Shown: positions 55,307 through 64,000 of the stretch, piece by piece | How the letters are laid out: each line of letters starts with the position of its first letter | How positions within the stretch are numbered: position 1 is the first letter of the stretch | Assembly: GCA_945897755.1 (NCBI GenBank) | Contig: CAMDGH010000001.1 | Coordinates: forward strand, 23,671-87,670 | Source of the DNA: Chryseobacterium gleum | GTDB lineage: Bacteria; Bacteroidota; Bacteroidia; Flavobacteriales_D; Crocinitomicaceae | Length of the DNA stretch: 64,000 nucleotides | Reading direction: 5' to 3' | Position numbers and translations under genes: made by a program | Notes under the pieces: model-generated | What the model was told of the DNA's origin: nothing | The model's database searches: none | The model's input: only the letters and a program-made list of their open reading frames with translations

Positions 55307-56410
55307 ATGGATAGAGTCGTTATTTCTGGAGGTGGTACTGGTGGACATATTTTTCCAGCGATTGCTATCGCAAATGAGTTAAAAGATCGTTTCCCAACGA
55401 TTGATGTTTTATTTGTTGGTGCTTTAGGCAAAATGGAAATGCAAAAGGTCCCTGCGGCAGGTTATAAAATCATTGGACTTCCAATTACTGGATTCCAGCG
55501 TAGGATTACCTTATCTAATTTTTTACTTCCTTTTAAATTAATATATAGTCTTTTTTTAGCATATCGCTTAATTAAAAAGTTTAATCCGGATGTTGTTATT
55601 GGTGTTGGGGGATACGCAAGTGGACCGACTTTGAGGATGGCTGCACTCGCTGGCATTCCTTCGGTGATCCAGGAACAAAATTCTTTTCCTGGAAAAACAA
55701 ATCAATTGTTAGCTAAACATGTTTCTAAGGTTTGTGTTGCTTATGACGGATTGGATGTTTTTTTTCCTGCTTCAAAACTTATTTTTACCGGAAATCCTGT
55801 AAGAAATGAAGTCATTACGATTACGGGTAAACGGGAAAGTGGAATCAATTTTTTTAAATTAGATCCTTCGCGTAAAACAATTTTGATTGTCGGTGGAAGT
55901 TTAGGGGCTAGAACTTTGAACGAAAGTATAGTTTCTAATTTGGAGATCATCTATGAATCTGGTTGTCAGGTTTTATGGCAATGTGGATCATATTATTTCC
56001 CTCAATTGAATGAATCAAATCATTTGTTTGTCAATAATCGTGTTCATTTAAATGAATTTATTAAAGAAATGGATTTAGCTTATTCTGTTGCCGATATTAT
56101 TGTTTCTAGAGCTGGAGCTATTTCTATTTCAGAGTTATGTTTGGTGAAAAAACCGATTATTTTAGTTCCTTCTCCTAATGTTGCTGAAGATCATCAAACG
56201 AAAAACGCACTTGCTTTATCCTCAAAAAATGCAGCTCTTTTGGTTTCTGATATTTCAGCAAAAACAGTATTGATTCCTACTGTTTTATCAACATTAAAGG
56301 ATGATGTGCTGATGAAGGAATTGAGCATGAACATATCCAAATTGGGAATTAATGATGCCGCAAACAGGATTGTAAATGAATTGGTTAATTTGGTGAGTCA
56401 TGGAAAATAG
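55307..56410 (+). CDS. murG: UDP-GlcNAc--undecaprenyl-PP-MurNAc-pentapeptide transferase
   Basis: ISGGGTGGHIFPAIAIA, GGSLGARTLN, SRAGAISISEL. Confidence 0.97.
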   Translation: MDRVVISGGGTGGHIFPAIAIANELKDRFPTIDVLFVGALGKMEMQKVPAAGYKIIGLPITGFQRRITLSNFLLPFKLIYSLFLAYRLIKKFNPDVVIGVGGYASGPTLRMAALAGIPSVIQEQNSFPGKTNQLLAKHVSKVCVAYDGLDVFFPASKLIFTGNPVRNEVITITGKRESGINFFKLDPSRKTILIVGGSLGARTLNESIVSNLEIIYESGCQVLWQCGSYYFPQLNESNHLFVNNRVHLNEFIKEMDLAYSVADIIVSRAGAISISELCLVKKPIILVPSPNVAEDHQTKNALALSSKNAALLVSDISAKTVLIPTVLSTLKDDVLMKELSMNISKLGINDAANRIVNELVNLVSHGK

Positions 56411-57779
56411 TAAAATGGAAACGTATAAAAATGTATATTTTATTGGTGTCGGAGGTATTGGTATGTCTGCTTTAGCAAGGTATTTTAATGTCTTAGGTTA
56501 TACTGTTTATGGATATGATAAAACGCCTTCTCCTTTAACTGATACTTTGATTAGGGAAGGGGTTCTAATTCATTTTGATGACAATCCTAATTTAATTATT
56601 GAACTAGGATTAACGATTTTAGACACCTTGGTTGTGTATACTCCAGCGATTCCATCAGACCTCAATGAATTTATTTATTTCTCTGATCATGCTTTTACTT
56701 GTTTGAAAAGGGCAGAAGTGCTGGGGTTAATTACACGAAATTCTAAAAGTGTTTGCGTAGCGGGTACTCACGGTAAAACGACTACGAGTGCTATGTTAGC
56801 GCATATACTTCATAATTCAAGTGTAGGATGTAATGCTTTTTTGGGTGGTATAGCAACTAATTATGATACAAATTACTTGGGTTCAACTACTTCTGAGTAT
56901 ACGGTTATTGAGGCAGATGAGTTTGATCGGTCATTCCTTCAATTAACTCCTTTTATTTCAATTATTACTACAACTGATGCTGACCACTTAGATATATATG
57001 GTAATGTGGAGGAATTTGCGTGTGGATTTAACGCTTATGCTCATTTAATAAATGAGCAAGGAGCTCTCATCGTAAGAAAGGGAATTACCTTGGATTCTGT
57101 TGCGCATCAAATTACGTATGGGAGTGAACTAGATGCGGATTTTTCGTTTATTAATCTGCGTTTTGAGAATAATTTCCAATTAATGGATGTCTATTTTCAA
57201 GGACAATGCTGGACGGATGTTCATTTGGGTTTACCAGGCCTTCATAATGCTGAAAATGCATTGGCTTGCATTGCAGTTTGTATATCTATTGGTTTAACAG
57301 AAGTTGAGATTAGAGATTCACTTCGTTCTTTTAAAGGGGTTAAGAGAAGATTTGAGTTCCATATTAGAAGGAATGAGTTAGTTTACATCGATGATTATGC
57401 GCATCACCCAACAGAAATAAATGCGTTGGTGAATTCGATTAAGAATTTGTATCCGAATAAAAAGATTACAATGGTTTTTCAACCACATTTGTTTTCTCGA
57501 ACACGAGATTTTATTGATGGGTTTGCTCAAGCATTATCTGCTGTTGATTGTCTTTACTTATTGCCTATTTATCCGGCACGTGAAAAACCCATATTGGGTG
57601 TTACCAGTGATGCACTATTTGATTTAATTGATTTAAAGGACAAGCATTTGGTGCCTTACGCAAACCTAGTGGATGTTTTTGTTGTTCCTTCGGAAGGAGT
57701 ATTATTAACCGTCGGTGCTGGTGATATAGACCGCTTGGTGATGCAGTTAAAATGTAAAATTGAAGAAACGTTTAATTAA
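56400..57779 (+). CDS. murC: UDP-N-acetylmuramate--L-alanine ligase
   Basis: FIGVGGIGMSALARYF, VAGTHGKTTTSAML, YIDDYAHHPTEI. Confidence 0.97.
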   Translation: MENSKMETYKNVYFIGVGGIGMSALARYFNVLGYTVYGYDKTPSPLTDTLIREGVLIHFDDNPNLIIELGLTILDTLVVYTPAIPSDLNEFIYFSDHAFTCLKRAEVLGLITRNSKSVCVAGTHGKTTTSAMLAHILHNSSVGCNAFLGGIATNYDTNYLGSTTSEYTVIEADEFDRSFLQLTPFISIITTTDADHLDIYGNVEEFACGFNAYAHLINEQGALIVRKGITLDSVAHQITYGSELDADFSFINLRFENNFQLMDVYFQGQCWTDVHLGLPGLHNAENALACIAVCISIGLTEVEIRDSLRSFKGVKRRFEFHIRRNELVYIDDYAHHPTEINALVNSIKNLYPNKKITMVFQPHLFSRTRDFIDGFAQALSAVDCLYLLPIYPAREKPILGVTSDALFDLIDLKDKHLVPYANLVDVFVVPSEGVLLTVGAGDIDRLVMQLKCKIEETFN

Positions 57780-58593
57780 GATGAAGTTGTGGCTTAAAAT
57801 TTTATGTTGGTTTTTGTTTTCCAGTCTTGTTTTCCTTGTAATTAGGGCAGCAAAAAAGGAGGAATCAGATACGGAAATCGCTTATCCAGAAGTTTTTATA
57901 GATGTTAAGGGTGAAAATGCGTTCCTAAATGAAAATGAGCTAAAAAATAGACTTAAACGTAAAGGATTAGTTTACCCTAATCAACCAAAAGACAGCTTAA
58001 ATATTCATAAAATTGAATCTTTCATTCAGAATATGTCAGAGGTTTTAGAGGTAAAGGTATTTGTAAACATTGGTAATTCTTGGAAAATAGTGATTAGGGT
58101 CCGTAAGCCAATTGCCCGAATTTTTAATGCCTATGGAGAGAGTTATTACTTAGATGAATTGGGCTATATGATTAGAAATTCATACCTTTATACGGCTAGG
58201 GTTGTTGTTGTTTCTGGTGAAATTGAAGAGCATTTCTCGAAACGTTCAGTATCAGAAATTATTAACAATAAGTCCTTGAAAAGTAAATCAGAATTAGATG
58301 ATATCTATCGAATATCGTCTTATGTTTGTAAAGATCCTTTTTTTAATTCACAGATAGGTCAAATCTATCTCGAAAAAAACGGTGACTTTTTATTGGTGCC
58401 GCGCGTTGGTGATCAAAAAATAATATTTGGAACAGCTCATAATAGGCTTGAAGTCTCAACGAAATTTCGTAAATTAGCAGACTTTTATGCACAAGGAATT
58501 CCTTATGAAGGCTGGAGTACTTATAATTGCATTAATTTAAAGTACAAAAATCAGGTAGTTTGTAGTAAAAAAGAAAATAATATAGAAAAATGA
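57760..58593 (+). CDS. ftsQ: Cell division protein FtsQ
   Basis: N-terminal TM, POTRA/FtsQ-like region, between murC and ftsA. Confidence 0.85.
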   Translation: MKKRLIKMKLWLKILCWFLFSSLVFLVIRAAKKEESDTEIAYPEVFIDVKGENAFLNENELKNRLKRKGLVYPNQPKDSLNIHKIESFIQNMSEVLEVKVFVNIGNSWKIVIRVRKPIARIFNAYGESYYLDELGYMIRNSYLYTARVVVVSGEIEEHFSKRSVSEIINNKSLKSKSELDDIYRISSYVCKDPFFNSQIGQIYLEKNGDFLLVPRVGDQKIIFGTAHNRLEVSTKFRKLADFYAQGIPYEGWSTYNCINLKYKNQVVCSKKENNIEK

Positions 58594-59870
58594 AGCATCA
58601 GATAATTGTGGGTTTAGATATTGGTACAACCAAGATTGCATGTTTTGTTGGTAAAATGAACGAGCATGGTAAGATTGAGATTTTATCAATGGGGAAAAGT
58701 GATTCACTTGGAGTTGCAAGGGGGGTTGTTGCGAATATCGAGAAAACCGTGACATCAATTAAGGCTGCTGTAGAAGAGGCTCAGTCGCGTGTTGAAGGCG
58801 AACTTAAGATTAGATCTGTTAATGTAGGCATTGCTGGTCAGCACATTAAAAGCTACCAACATCGGGGCATGATTGTCCGTAATAGTCTTGATGAGGAAAT
58901 ATCTCAGAAAGACATAAACACTTTGATTGACGATATGTACCGATTGTCCATGGAGCCAGGTGAAGAAATTATTCATGTTTTACCTCAAGAATTTATTGTA
59001 GATAATGAACAAGGGATTAAAGATCCTATAGGAATGTCTGGAATAAGATTGGAAGCGAATTTCCATACGATTACGGGTCATGTATCTGCAGCGAGAAATA
59101 TAAATCGTTGTGTTGAACGTGCTGGTCTTGTTATAAAAGAGACTATACTTGAGCCTTTGGCTTCTGCTGATGCCGTTTTATCTGAAGATGAAAAAGATGC
59201 TGGTGTTGTTTTAGTTGATATTGGTGGTGGAACTACTGATATCGCTGTTTTTCATGAGGGTATTATTCGTCACACTGCTGTAATTCCTTTTGGGGGCAAT
59301 GTAATTACCGAAGATATTAAAGAGGGATGTACAATAATGAAAAAACATGCAGAAACGCTAAAGGTTAAATATGGATCTGCTGTTTCTTCCGAAAGCTTAG
59401 ATAATGAAGTGGTTTGTATTCCTGGCCTAACAGGTAAGCCTCACAAAGAAATTTCTTTACGAAATCTTGCAAATATTATACAGGCAAGGATGGAGGAGAT
59501 TATTGGTCATGTGTATCTTGAAATTAAAAATTCAGGATATGAAAAGAAACTAATTGGGGGTATTGTTGTAACGGGTGGTGGTGCTCAATTGAAACATTTA
59601 CCTCAATTGTTTGAGTTTTTAACAGGAATGGATACTCGGATTGGCTATCCTACAGAGCATTTAGGTAGCTCGAATACAAGCGATGATTTAAAGAGTCCGA
59701 TGTACTCAACTGGAATTGGACTTGTTTTAAAAGGGTTTCAAGCAATTGAAAAGTCAATTGAGCAGCCTTTAGTTGACGAAAGAATTGATTTGATAAATAA
59801 CCCTAAAAAAGGTTCCTTTTTTGAATCAATATTTATAAGAAGTAAACAGTTTTTAACTGACGAAGATTAA
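58590..59870 (+). CDS. ftsA: Cell division protein FtsA
   Basis: VGLDIGTTKIACFVG, VLVDIGGGTTDIAVF, GIVVTGGGAQLKHL. Confidence 0.97.
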   Translation: MKHQIIVGLDIGTTKIACFVGKMNEHGKIEILSMGKSDSLGVARGVVANIEKTVTSIKAAVEEAQSRVEGELKIRSVNVGIAGQHIKSYQHRGMIVRNSLDEEISQKDINTLIDDMYRLSMEPGEEIIHVLPQEFIVDNEQGIKDPIGMSGIRLEANFHTITGHVSAARNINRCVERAGLVIKETILEPLASADAVLSEDEKDAGVVLVDIGGGTTDIAVFHEGIIRHTAVIPFGGNVITEDIKEGCTIMKKHAETLKVKYGSAVSSESLDNEVVCIPGLTGKPHKEISLRNLANIIQARMEEIIGHVYLEIKNSGYEKKLIGGIVVTGGGAQLKHLPQLFEFLTGMDTRIGYPTEHLGSSNTSDDLKSPMYSTGIGLVLKGFQAIEKSIEQPLVDERIDLINNPKKGSFFESIFIRSKQFLTDED

Positions 59871-59906
59871 ATTAATTAATGTAATTAAATTGAAAATATA
59901 AGAAGT

Positions 59907-61526
59907 ATGGAGTTTGATATACCAAAAAATACATCTCAAATAATTAAAGTTATCGGTGTTGGTGGCGGCGGAAGTAATGCTGTTAATCATATGTACAACA
60001 TGGGGATAAAAGGAGTTGATTTTATCGTTTGTAATACAGATAAGCAAGCATTAGATATTTCTAGTGTTCCATATAAAATTCAATTGGGAGTGTCTTTGAC
60101 TGATGGAAATGGCGCAGGTGCAGTTCCTGAAATAGGCAAAAATGCTGCAATTGAAAATATTGAAGATATCAAAGATTTGCTAGGAAAAAACACTAAAATG
60201 TTATTCGTTACTGCAGGTATGGGCGGTGGTACAGGTACTGGTGCTGCTCCTGTAATTGCTGGTATTGCTAAAGAAATGGGTATTTTGACAGTAGGTATTG
60301 TTACTGTCCCGTTTAATTTTGAAGGTAAAAGACGTAGGGTTCAAGCTGAGGAAGGTCTTGAGCAGATGCGACAAAATGTAGATACATTACTGGTTATCAA
60401 TAACGAAAAGTTACGCGAGTTAACTGGTAATTTGCCTATAAATAATGCATTTTCTAAAGCAGATGATGTATTGACTGTTGCTGCTAAAGGAATTGCAGAA
60501 TTAATTTCTGTTACAGGGCAAGTAAATGTCGATTTTAATGATGTTTCTACTGTAATGAAAGATTCTGGAGTTGCTATCATGGGATCAGCATCTGTTGAAG
60601 GTGAAGATAGAGCAATAAGATGCGTGCAAGAAGCGATGAGTTCTCCTTTATTAAATGATAATAATATCTTAGGTGCTAAGTATGTTTTATTAAACATTAC
60701 GTATGGAGCGAAGGAAGTTTTGATGGACGAAATCACCGAAATCACCGATTTCATTCAAGATGAGGCTGGGGCTACTGCTGATGTTATTTGGGGCCATGCT
60801 TACGATCCTTCTTTAGGGGATAGTTTATGTGTTACAATTATTGCTACTGGCTTTAAAACGTCTCCTATAACTGGAGCAGATAAGGCGCCTGCAAAAACAG
60901 TTTTGCCTTTAGAGGATGAACCAATGCGTGAAATTAAAAATCCCTTGTTATCTGCTACAGAGACGGTAAAAAAAACAAATCTTTCGTCTGATTCTTTTAA
61001 CGGAAATGGGTTTAATGCTCAAGTTGAACCTATTATCAATAATGAAGTGAAAACTTCTGTAGAAAATAGAATTGTAGGAGAAGAAAAGAAAGAGGAAACT
61101 CTTGAAACAACTGAGTGGGTTGTTAAATCATATGCTACTCCTGAATTTGTTGTCAATGAAGAGGTGAATCAAGAAGATGGTTTTGTTGTTCCGATTGATA
61201 CTACGCGAAAAATTGTTCATAATTTGGAAGATGATTCTCCTCAGAATTTTGAGATCCCGGTTACGCGTAAGATCACCTCTACGGTTGAACAACAACGATT
61301 AAATGCTGAGCGTATTGGGAGGATTCAAGATTTAACTCACAAACTTAAAAGAGCAGATGGATTAGCTTCTTTAGAGTCTGAACCTGCTTATGTACGTAAA
61401 AATATTAGCTTAGATTTTTCTAATCCTAGTTCAGCTTCTACGACTTCTCGTTTTGGTGTTGTAGGGAATGGTCAAAATGCAACTTTGAAGAGTAATAATT
61501 CTTTTTTACACGATAATGTCGATTGA
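59907..61526 (+). CDS. ftsZ: Cell division protein FtsZ
   Basis: GVGGGGSNAVNHMY, GMGGGTGTGAAPVIAGIAKEMGILTVGIVT. Confidence 0.99.
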   Translation: MEFDIPKNTSQIIKVIGVGGGGSNAVNHMYNMGIKGVDFIVCNTDKQALDISSVPYKIQLGVSLTDGNGAGAVPEIGKNAAIENIEDIKDLLGKNTKMLFVTAGMGGGTGTGAAPVIAGIAKEMGILTVGIVTVPFNFEGKRRRVQAEEGLEQMRQNVDTLLVINNEKLRELTGNLPINNAFSKADDVLTVAAKGIAELISVTGQVNVDFNDVSTVMKDSGVAIMGSASVEGEDRAIRCVQEAMSSPLLNDNNILGAKYVLLNITYGAKEVLMDEITEITDFIQDEAGATADVIWGHAYDPSLGDSLCVTIIATGFKTSPITGADKAPAKTVLPLEDEPMREIKNPLLSATETVKKTNLSSDSFNGNGFNAQVEPIINNEVKTSVENRIVGEEKKEETLETTEWVVKSYATPEFVVNEEVNQEDGFVVPIDTTRKIVHNLEDDSPQNFEIPVTRKITSTVEQQRLNAERIGRIQDLTHKLKRADGLASLESEPAYVRKNISLDFSNPSSASTTSRFGVVGNGQNATLKSNNSFLHDNVD

Positions 61527-61974
61527 TATGAATTTTACAGAAAGAATTAATGCAGACATTAAAACGGCTATGCTTGCTAAAGAAAAAGACAAGTTAGCTG
61601 TATTAAGAGATATCAAATCAAAATTATTACTAGAAGCGACTTCGGGTAACGGAGATGTAACGGAAGAGTTAGCGATAAAGATTATTCTTAAATTACACAA
61701 ACAACGTGTTGAAACACACGCGCTTTATGTTGCTCAAGATAGACCAGATTTAGCTAGCGATGAGTTTTATCAAGCTTCTGTTCTTGAAACCTATTTACCT
61801 AAAATGCTTTCTAGTGATGAGGTTCTTCAGGAGGTAATGAACGTAATTAAAGATACAGGTGCGTCCGGACCACAAGATATTGGAAAGGTCATGGCTGTAC
61901 TTACTAAAAGTTTAGCAGGAAAAGCGGACGGAAAATTAATTTCTGCATTAGCTAAAGATGCGTTAGCTAATTAA
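61516..61974 (+). CDS. GatB/YqeY domain-containing protein
   Basis: MNFTERINADIKTAMLAKEKDKLAVLRDIKSKLLLEAT...GKVMAVLTKSLAGKADGKLIS; true start may be 61528. Confidence 0.93.
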   Translation: MSIDMNFTERINADIKTAMLAKEKDKLAVLRDIKSKLLLEATSGNGDVTEELAIKIILKLHKQRVETHALYVAQDRPDLASDEFYQASVLETYLPKMLSSDEVLQEVMNVIKDTGASGPQDIGKVMAVLTKSLAGKADGKLISALAKDALAN

Positions 61975-62014
61975 ATTTTTTCGATAACTTTTTTTAGTAT
62001 TCAAATACGATTTA

Positions 62015-62040
62015 AAAACAACCTTTAAAGAGGTTGTTTT
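62015..62040 (+). terminator. Terminator downstream of the dcw cluster/yqeY
   Basis: AAAACAACCT-ttaaag-AGGTTGTTTT + T run. Confidence 0.85.
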
Positions 62041-62084
62041 TTTTTGAACTTTATTTTAATTCATGTGTTTATACTATAATTCTT

Positions 62085-62116
62085 TTTGAAGAATCAATTC
62101 ACTTTTTGTATTTTTG
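62085..62116 (+). promoter_or_regulatory. Bacteroidota-type promoter upstream of ahcY
   Basis: TTTG-N20-TATTTTTG, close match to TTTG-N19/20-TAnnTTTG. Confidence 0.65.
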
Positions 62117-62136
62117 TAAAAACATAATTAATTTGT

Positions 62137-63450
62137 ATGACAAACACAACTGAAAAATTGGCTTATAAGGTAAAAGACCTTTCTCTAGCGGAGTGGGGCA
62201 GAAAAGAAATGACATTAGCTGAAGCTGAAATGCCAGGTTTAATGTCTTTAAGAGTTGAATATGGTGCTGCTAAGCCTCTCGCTGGCGCTCGTATTGCGGG
62301 TTGTCTTCACATGACTATTCAAACAGCTGTTTTAATTGAAACATTGATTGAGTTAGGTGCTGAGGTAACTTGGTCTTCTTGTAATATCTTCTCAACACAA
62401 GATCATGCTGCTGCTGCTATTGCTGCTGCAGGTATTCCTGTTTTTGCTTGGAAAGGAATGAATGAAGAAGAGTTCGATTGGTGTATCGAACAAACGTTAT
62501 TTTCGTTTAAAGACAATCAACCATTAAACATGATATTAGATGATGGTGGTGATTTAACGAATATGGTTTTTGACCGTTTCCCTGAATTAGCAAATTCTAT
62601 AAAAGGATTGTCAGAAGAAACGACGACTGGTGTACTTAGACTTTATGAAAGAGTTAAAAACGGTACATTGTTAGTTCCTGCAATTAATATAAATGATTCA
62701 GTTACTAAGTCTAAATTCGATAACAAATATGGTTGTAAAGAATCTTTAGTAGATTCAATTCGTCGTGCTACAGATGTTATGATGGCTGGTAAAGTTGCTG
62801 TTGTTTGTGGTTACGGAGATGTTGGTAAAGGTTCTGCTGCATCTTTGAAAGGTGCTGGTGCGCGTGTTATTGTTACTGAAATCGATCCAATTTGTGCTTT
62901 ACAAGCTGCAATGGACGGATTTGAAGTAAAAAAATTAAACAATGTTGTTCACTTAGGTGATATTTTAGTTACTACTACGGGTAATAAAAACATAATTGTT
63001 GGTTCTCATTTTGAAAAAATGAAAGACAAAGCGATTGTATGTAACATTGGACATTTTGATAATGAAATCGATGTTTCTTGGTTAAATACTAACTTTGGTC
63101 ATACTAAAAATGAGATCAAACCTCAAGTTGATATGTATACTATCAATGGAAAAGATGTGATTTTATTAGCTGAAGGACGTTTAGTGAATTTAGGTTGTGC
63201 TACTGGTCACCCTTCTTTTGTAATGTCTAATTCATTTACAAATCAAACATTAGCTCAACTTGAGTTATGGGCAAATGCTGCAAACTATGAAAATAATGTG
63301 TACACTTTACCAAAGCATTTAGATGAAAAGGTAGCTCGTTTGCATTTAGAGAAAATCGGAGTTGAATTGGACGTTTTAACAACTGAACAAGCTTCTTATA
63401 TTGGAGTTCCAGTGAATGGCCCTTACAAATCAGATGAGTATCGTTATTAA
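62137..63450 (+). CDS. ahcY: Adenosylhomocysteinase
   Basis: [58 protein letters not shown]-terminal KSDEYRY. Confidence 0.99.
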   Translation: MTNTTEKLAYKVKDLSLAEWGRKEMTLAEAEMPGLMSLRVEYGAAKPLAGARIAGCLHMTIQTAVLIETLIELGAEVTWSSCNIFSTQDHAAAAIAAAGIPVFAWKGMNEEEFDWCIEQTLFSFKDNQPLNMILDDGGDLTNMVFDRFPELANSIKGLSEETTTGVLRLYERVKNGTLLVPAININDSVTKSKFDNKYGCKESLVDSIRRATDVMMAGKVAVVCGYGDVGKGSAASLKGAGARVIVTEIDPICALQAAMDGFEVKKLNNVVHLGDILVTTTGNKNIIVGSHFEKMKDKAIVCNIGHFDNEIDVSWLNTNFGHTKNEIKPQVDMYTINGKDVILLAEGRLVNLGCATGHPSFVMSNSFTNQTLAQLELWANAANYENNVYTLPKHLDEKVARLHLEKIGVELDVLTTEQASYIGVPVNGPYKSDEYRY

Positions 63451-63465
63451 TTTTTATAATATAAG

Positions 63466-63488
63466 AAAACCGGCCTTGTGCCGGTTTT
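63466..63488 (+). terminator. Terminator downstream of ahcY
   Basis: AAAACCGG-ccttgtg-CCGGTTTT + T run. Confidence 0.9.
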
Positions 63489-63552
63489 TTTGTTTTTAGA
63501 AAGTTTATTGTGCTTATGGAGAATGCATGATAAGACCAATGATATAACCCTC

Positions 63553-63581
63553 GTTCCGCTGGATTTGTAATCCTGCGGAAC
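63553..63581. repeat. REP-like hairpin, copy 1
   Basis: GTTCCGCTGGATT-tgt-AATCCTGCGGAAC: 13-bp stem with one mismatch. Confidence 0.7.
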
Positions 63582-63602
63582 ATTAATATACATTCCCCCA
63601 CC

Positions 63603-63626
63603 GTTCCGAAATTAATCCTGCGGAAC
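63603..63626. repeat. REP-like hairpin, copy 2 (shortened)
   Basis: GTTCCG-AAATT-AATCCTGCGGAAC: shares both ends with copy 1; internal deletion/divergence in the left arm. Confidence 0.65.
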
Positions 63627-63642
63627 AACAAAATCTCCCTTG

Positions 63643-63663
63643 AAATACTTTTCAAAAGTATTT
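63643..63663. repeat. Short inverted repeat upstream of the RAYT relic
   Basis: AAATACTTTT-c-AAAAGTATTT, perfect 10-bp arms. Confidence 0.6.
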
Positions 63664-63695
63664 TTTACAGCATATTTTTTCTTAACTTCAAGTAA

Positions 63696-64000
63696 ATGGA
63701 ACAAGGAGTAAAGCAAAATATCAAAGAAAATAAGGCCTATTACATCACTATGACAGTCGAATCCCGATAGCTATCGGGAGGATAGATGTTTTCACGCGAA
63801 AAAACCACTGTGAGGCAATTATAGAATCATTAAAATAGTGTCAGAAATAAGAAGGGTTGAATATTTTCGCTTATTGTATAATGAGCAATCATATACCTAT
63901 GTTAGTCAATACAAACGAACCTTTTGAATTAAAAGATGTGATTCGTGACTTCAAAAAGTTTACTTCAAAAAAGATATTGTTTCAAATACAAAACGAACCT
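63696..64000 (+). pseudogene. Decayed REP-associated tyrosine transposase (RAYT/IS200-like Y1 transposase), continues past window edge
   Basis: Frame 1 MEQGVKQNIKENKAYYITMTVE, then after a frameshift DVFTRKNHCEAIIESLK*CQK*EGLNIFAYCIMSNHIPMLVNTNEPFELKDVIRDFKKFTSKKILFQIQNEP; two internal stops. Confidence 0.75.
63762..63779. repeat. Perfect 18-bp palindrome inside the RAYT relic
   Basis: TCCCGATAGCTATCGGGA is identical to its reverse complement. Confidence 0.9.

Noticed and set aside
60341-60754. 137-aa minus-strand ORF inside ftsZ
   Set aside because: Shadow ORF antisense to conserved FtsZ coding sequence
61975-62136. Possible SAH riboswitch upstream of ahcY
   Set aside because: The gap is mostly terminator plus a standard promoter; the -7 element is ~20 nt from the ATG, leaving no room for an aptamer
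63236-63655. 139-aa minus-strand ORF spanning the end of ahcY and the REP-like hairpins
   Set aside because: Crosses the ahcY coding end, its terminator and the repeats; its translation reflects these elements rather than a protein family

Overview
This AT-rich window is chromosomal sequence from a Bacteroidota bacterium. It is probably Flavobacteriales, possibly Crocinitomicaceae/Fluviicola-like; this is inferred from gene content and order, not from a search. Left to right: (1) ribosomal/RNA polymerase operon, rplK (3' end)-rplA-rplJ-rplL-rpoB-rpoC; (2) DUF3467 protein, small coiled-coil protein, zapA and rny; (3) a surface-polysaccharide cluster at ~12.8-22.0 kb (flippase, acyltransferase, glycosyltransferases, O-antigen ligase/polymerase-like protein, DegT-type aminotransferase, initiating sugar-phosphate transferase), followed by an Atl-type alkyltransferase-like protein and an SDR epimerase; (4) a minus-strand block, groEL-groES-secG-TPR-like-lptE-sigma54 activator-miaB; (5) topA, an arginase-fold protein lacking canonical metal ligands, a PorP/SprF-like protein and the type IX secretion/gliding core gldKLMN; (6) ferredoxin, nadE and a few ORFan lipoprotein/beta-barrel genes, then engB; (7) a complete dcw cluster mraZ-rsmH-ftsL-ftsI-murE-mraY-murD-ftsW-murG-murC-ftsQ-ftsA-ftsZ, then yqeY and ahcY; (8) at the right edge, REP-like hairpins next to a decayed REP-associated tyrosine transposase (RAYT) interrupted by a perfect palindrome. 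Most of the window is ordinary core genome. The points most worth a second look are the RAYT/REP relic, the candidate MraZ operator repeats, the T9SS-linked degenerate ureohydrolase, homopolymer tracts in the glycosyltransferase genes, the acidic insertion in GldK, and the ZapB-like coiled coil next to zapA. I found no CRISPR array, tRNA, rRNA, prophage or clear defence system.
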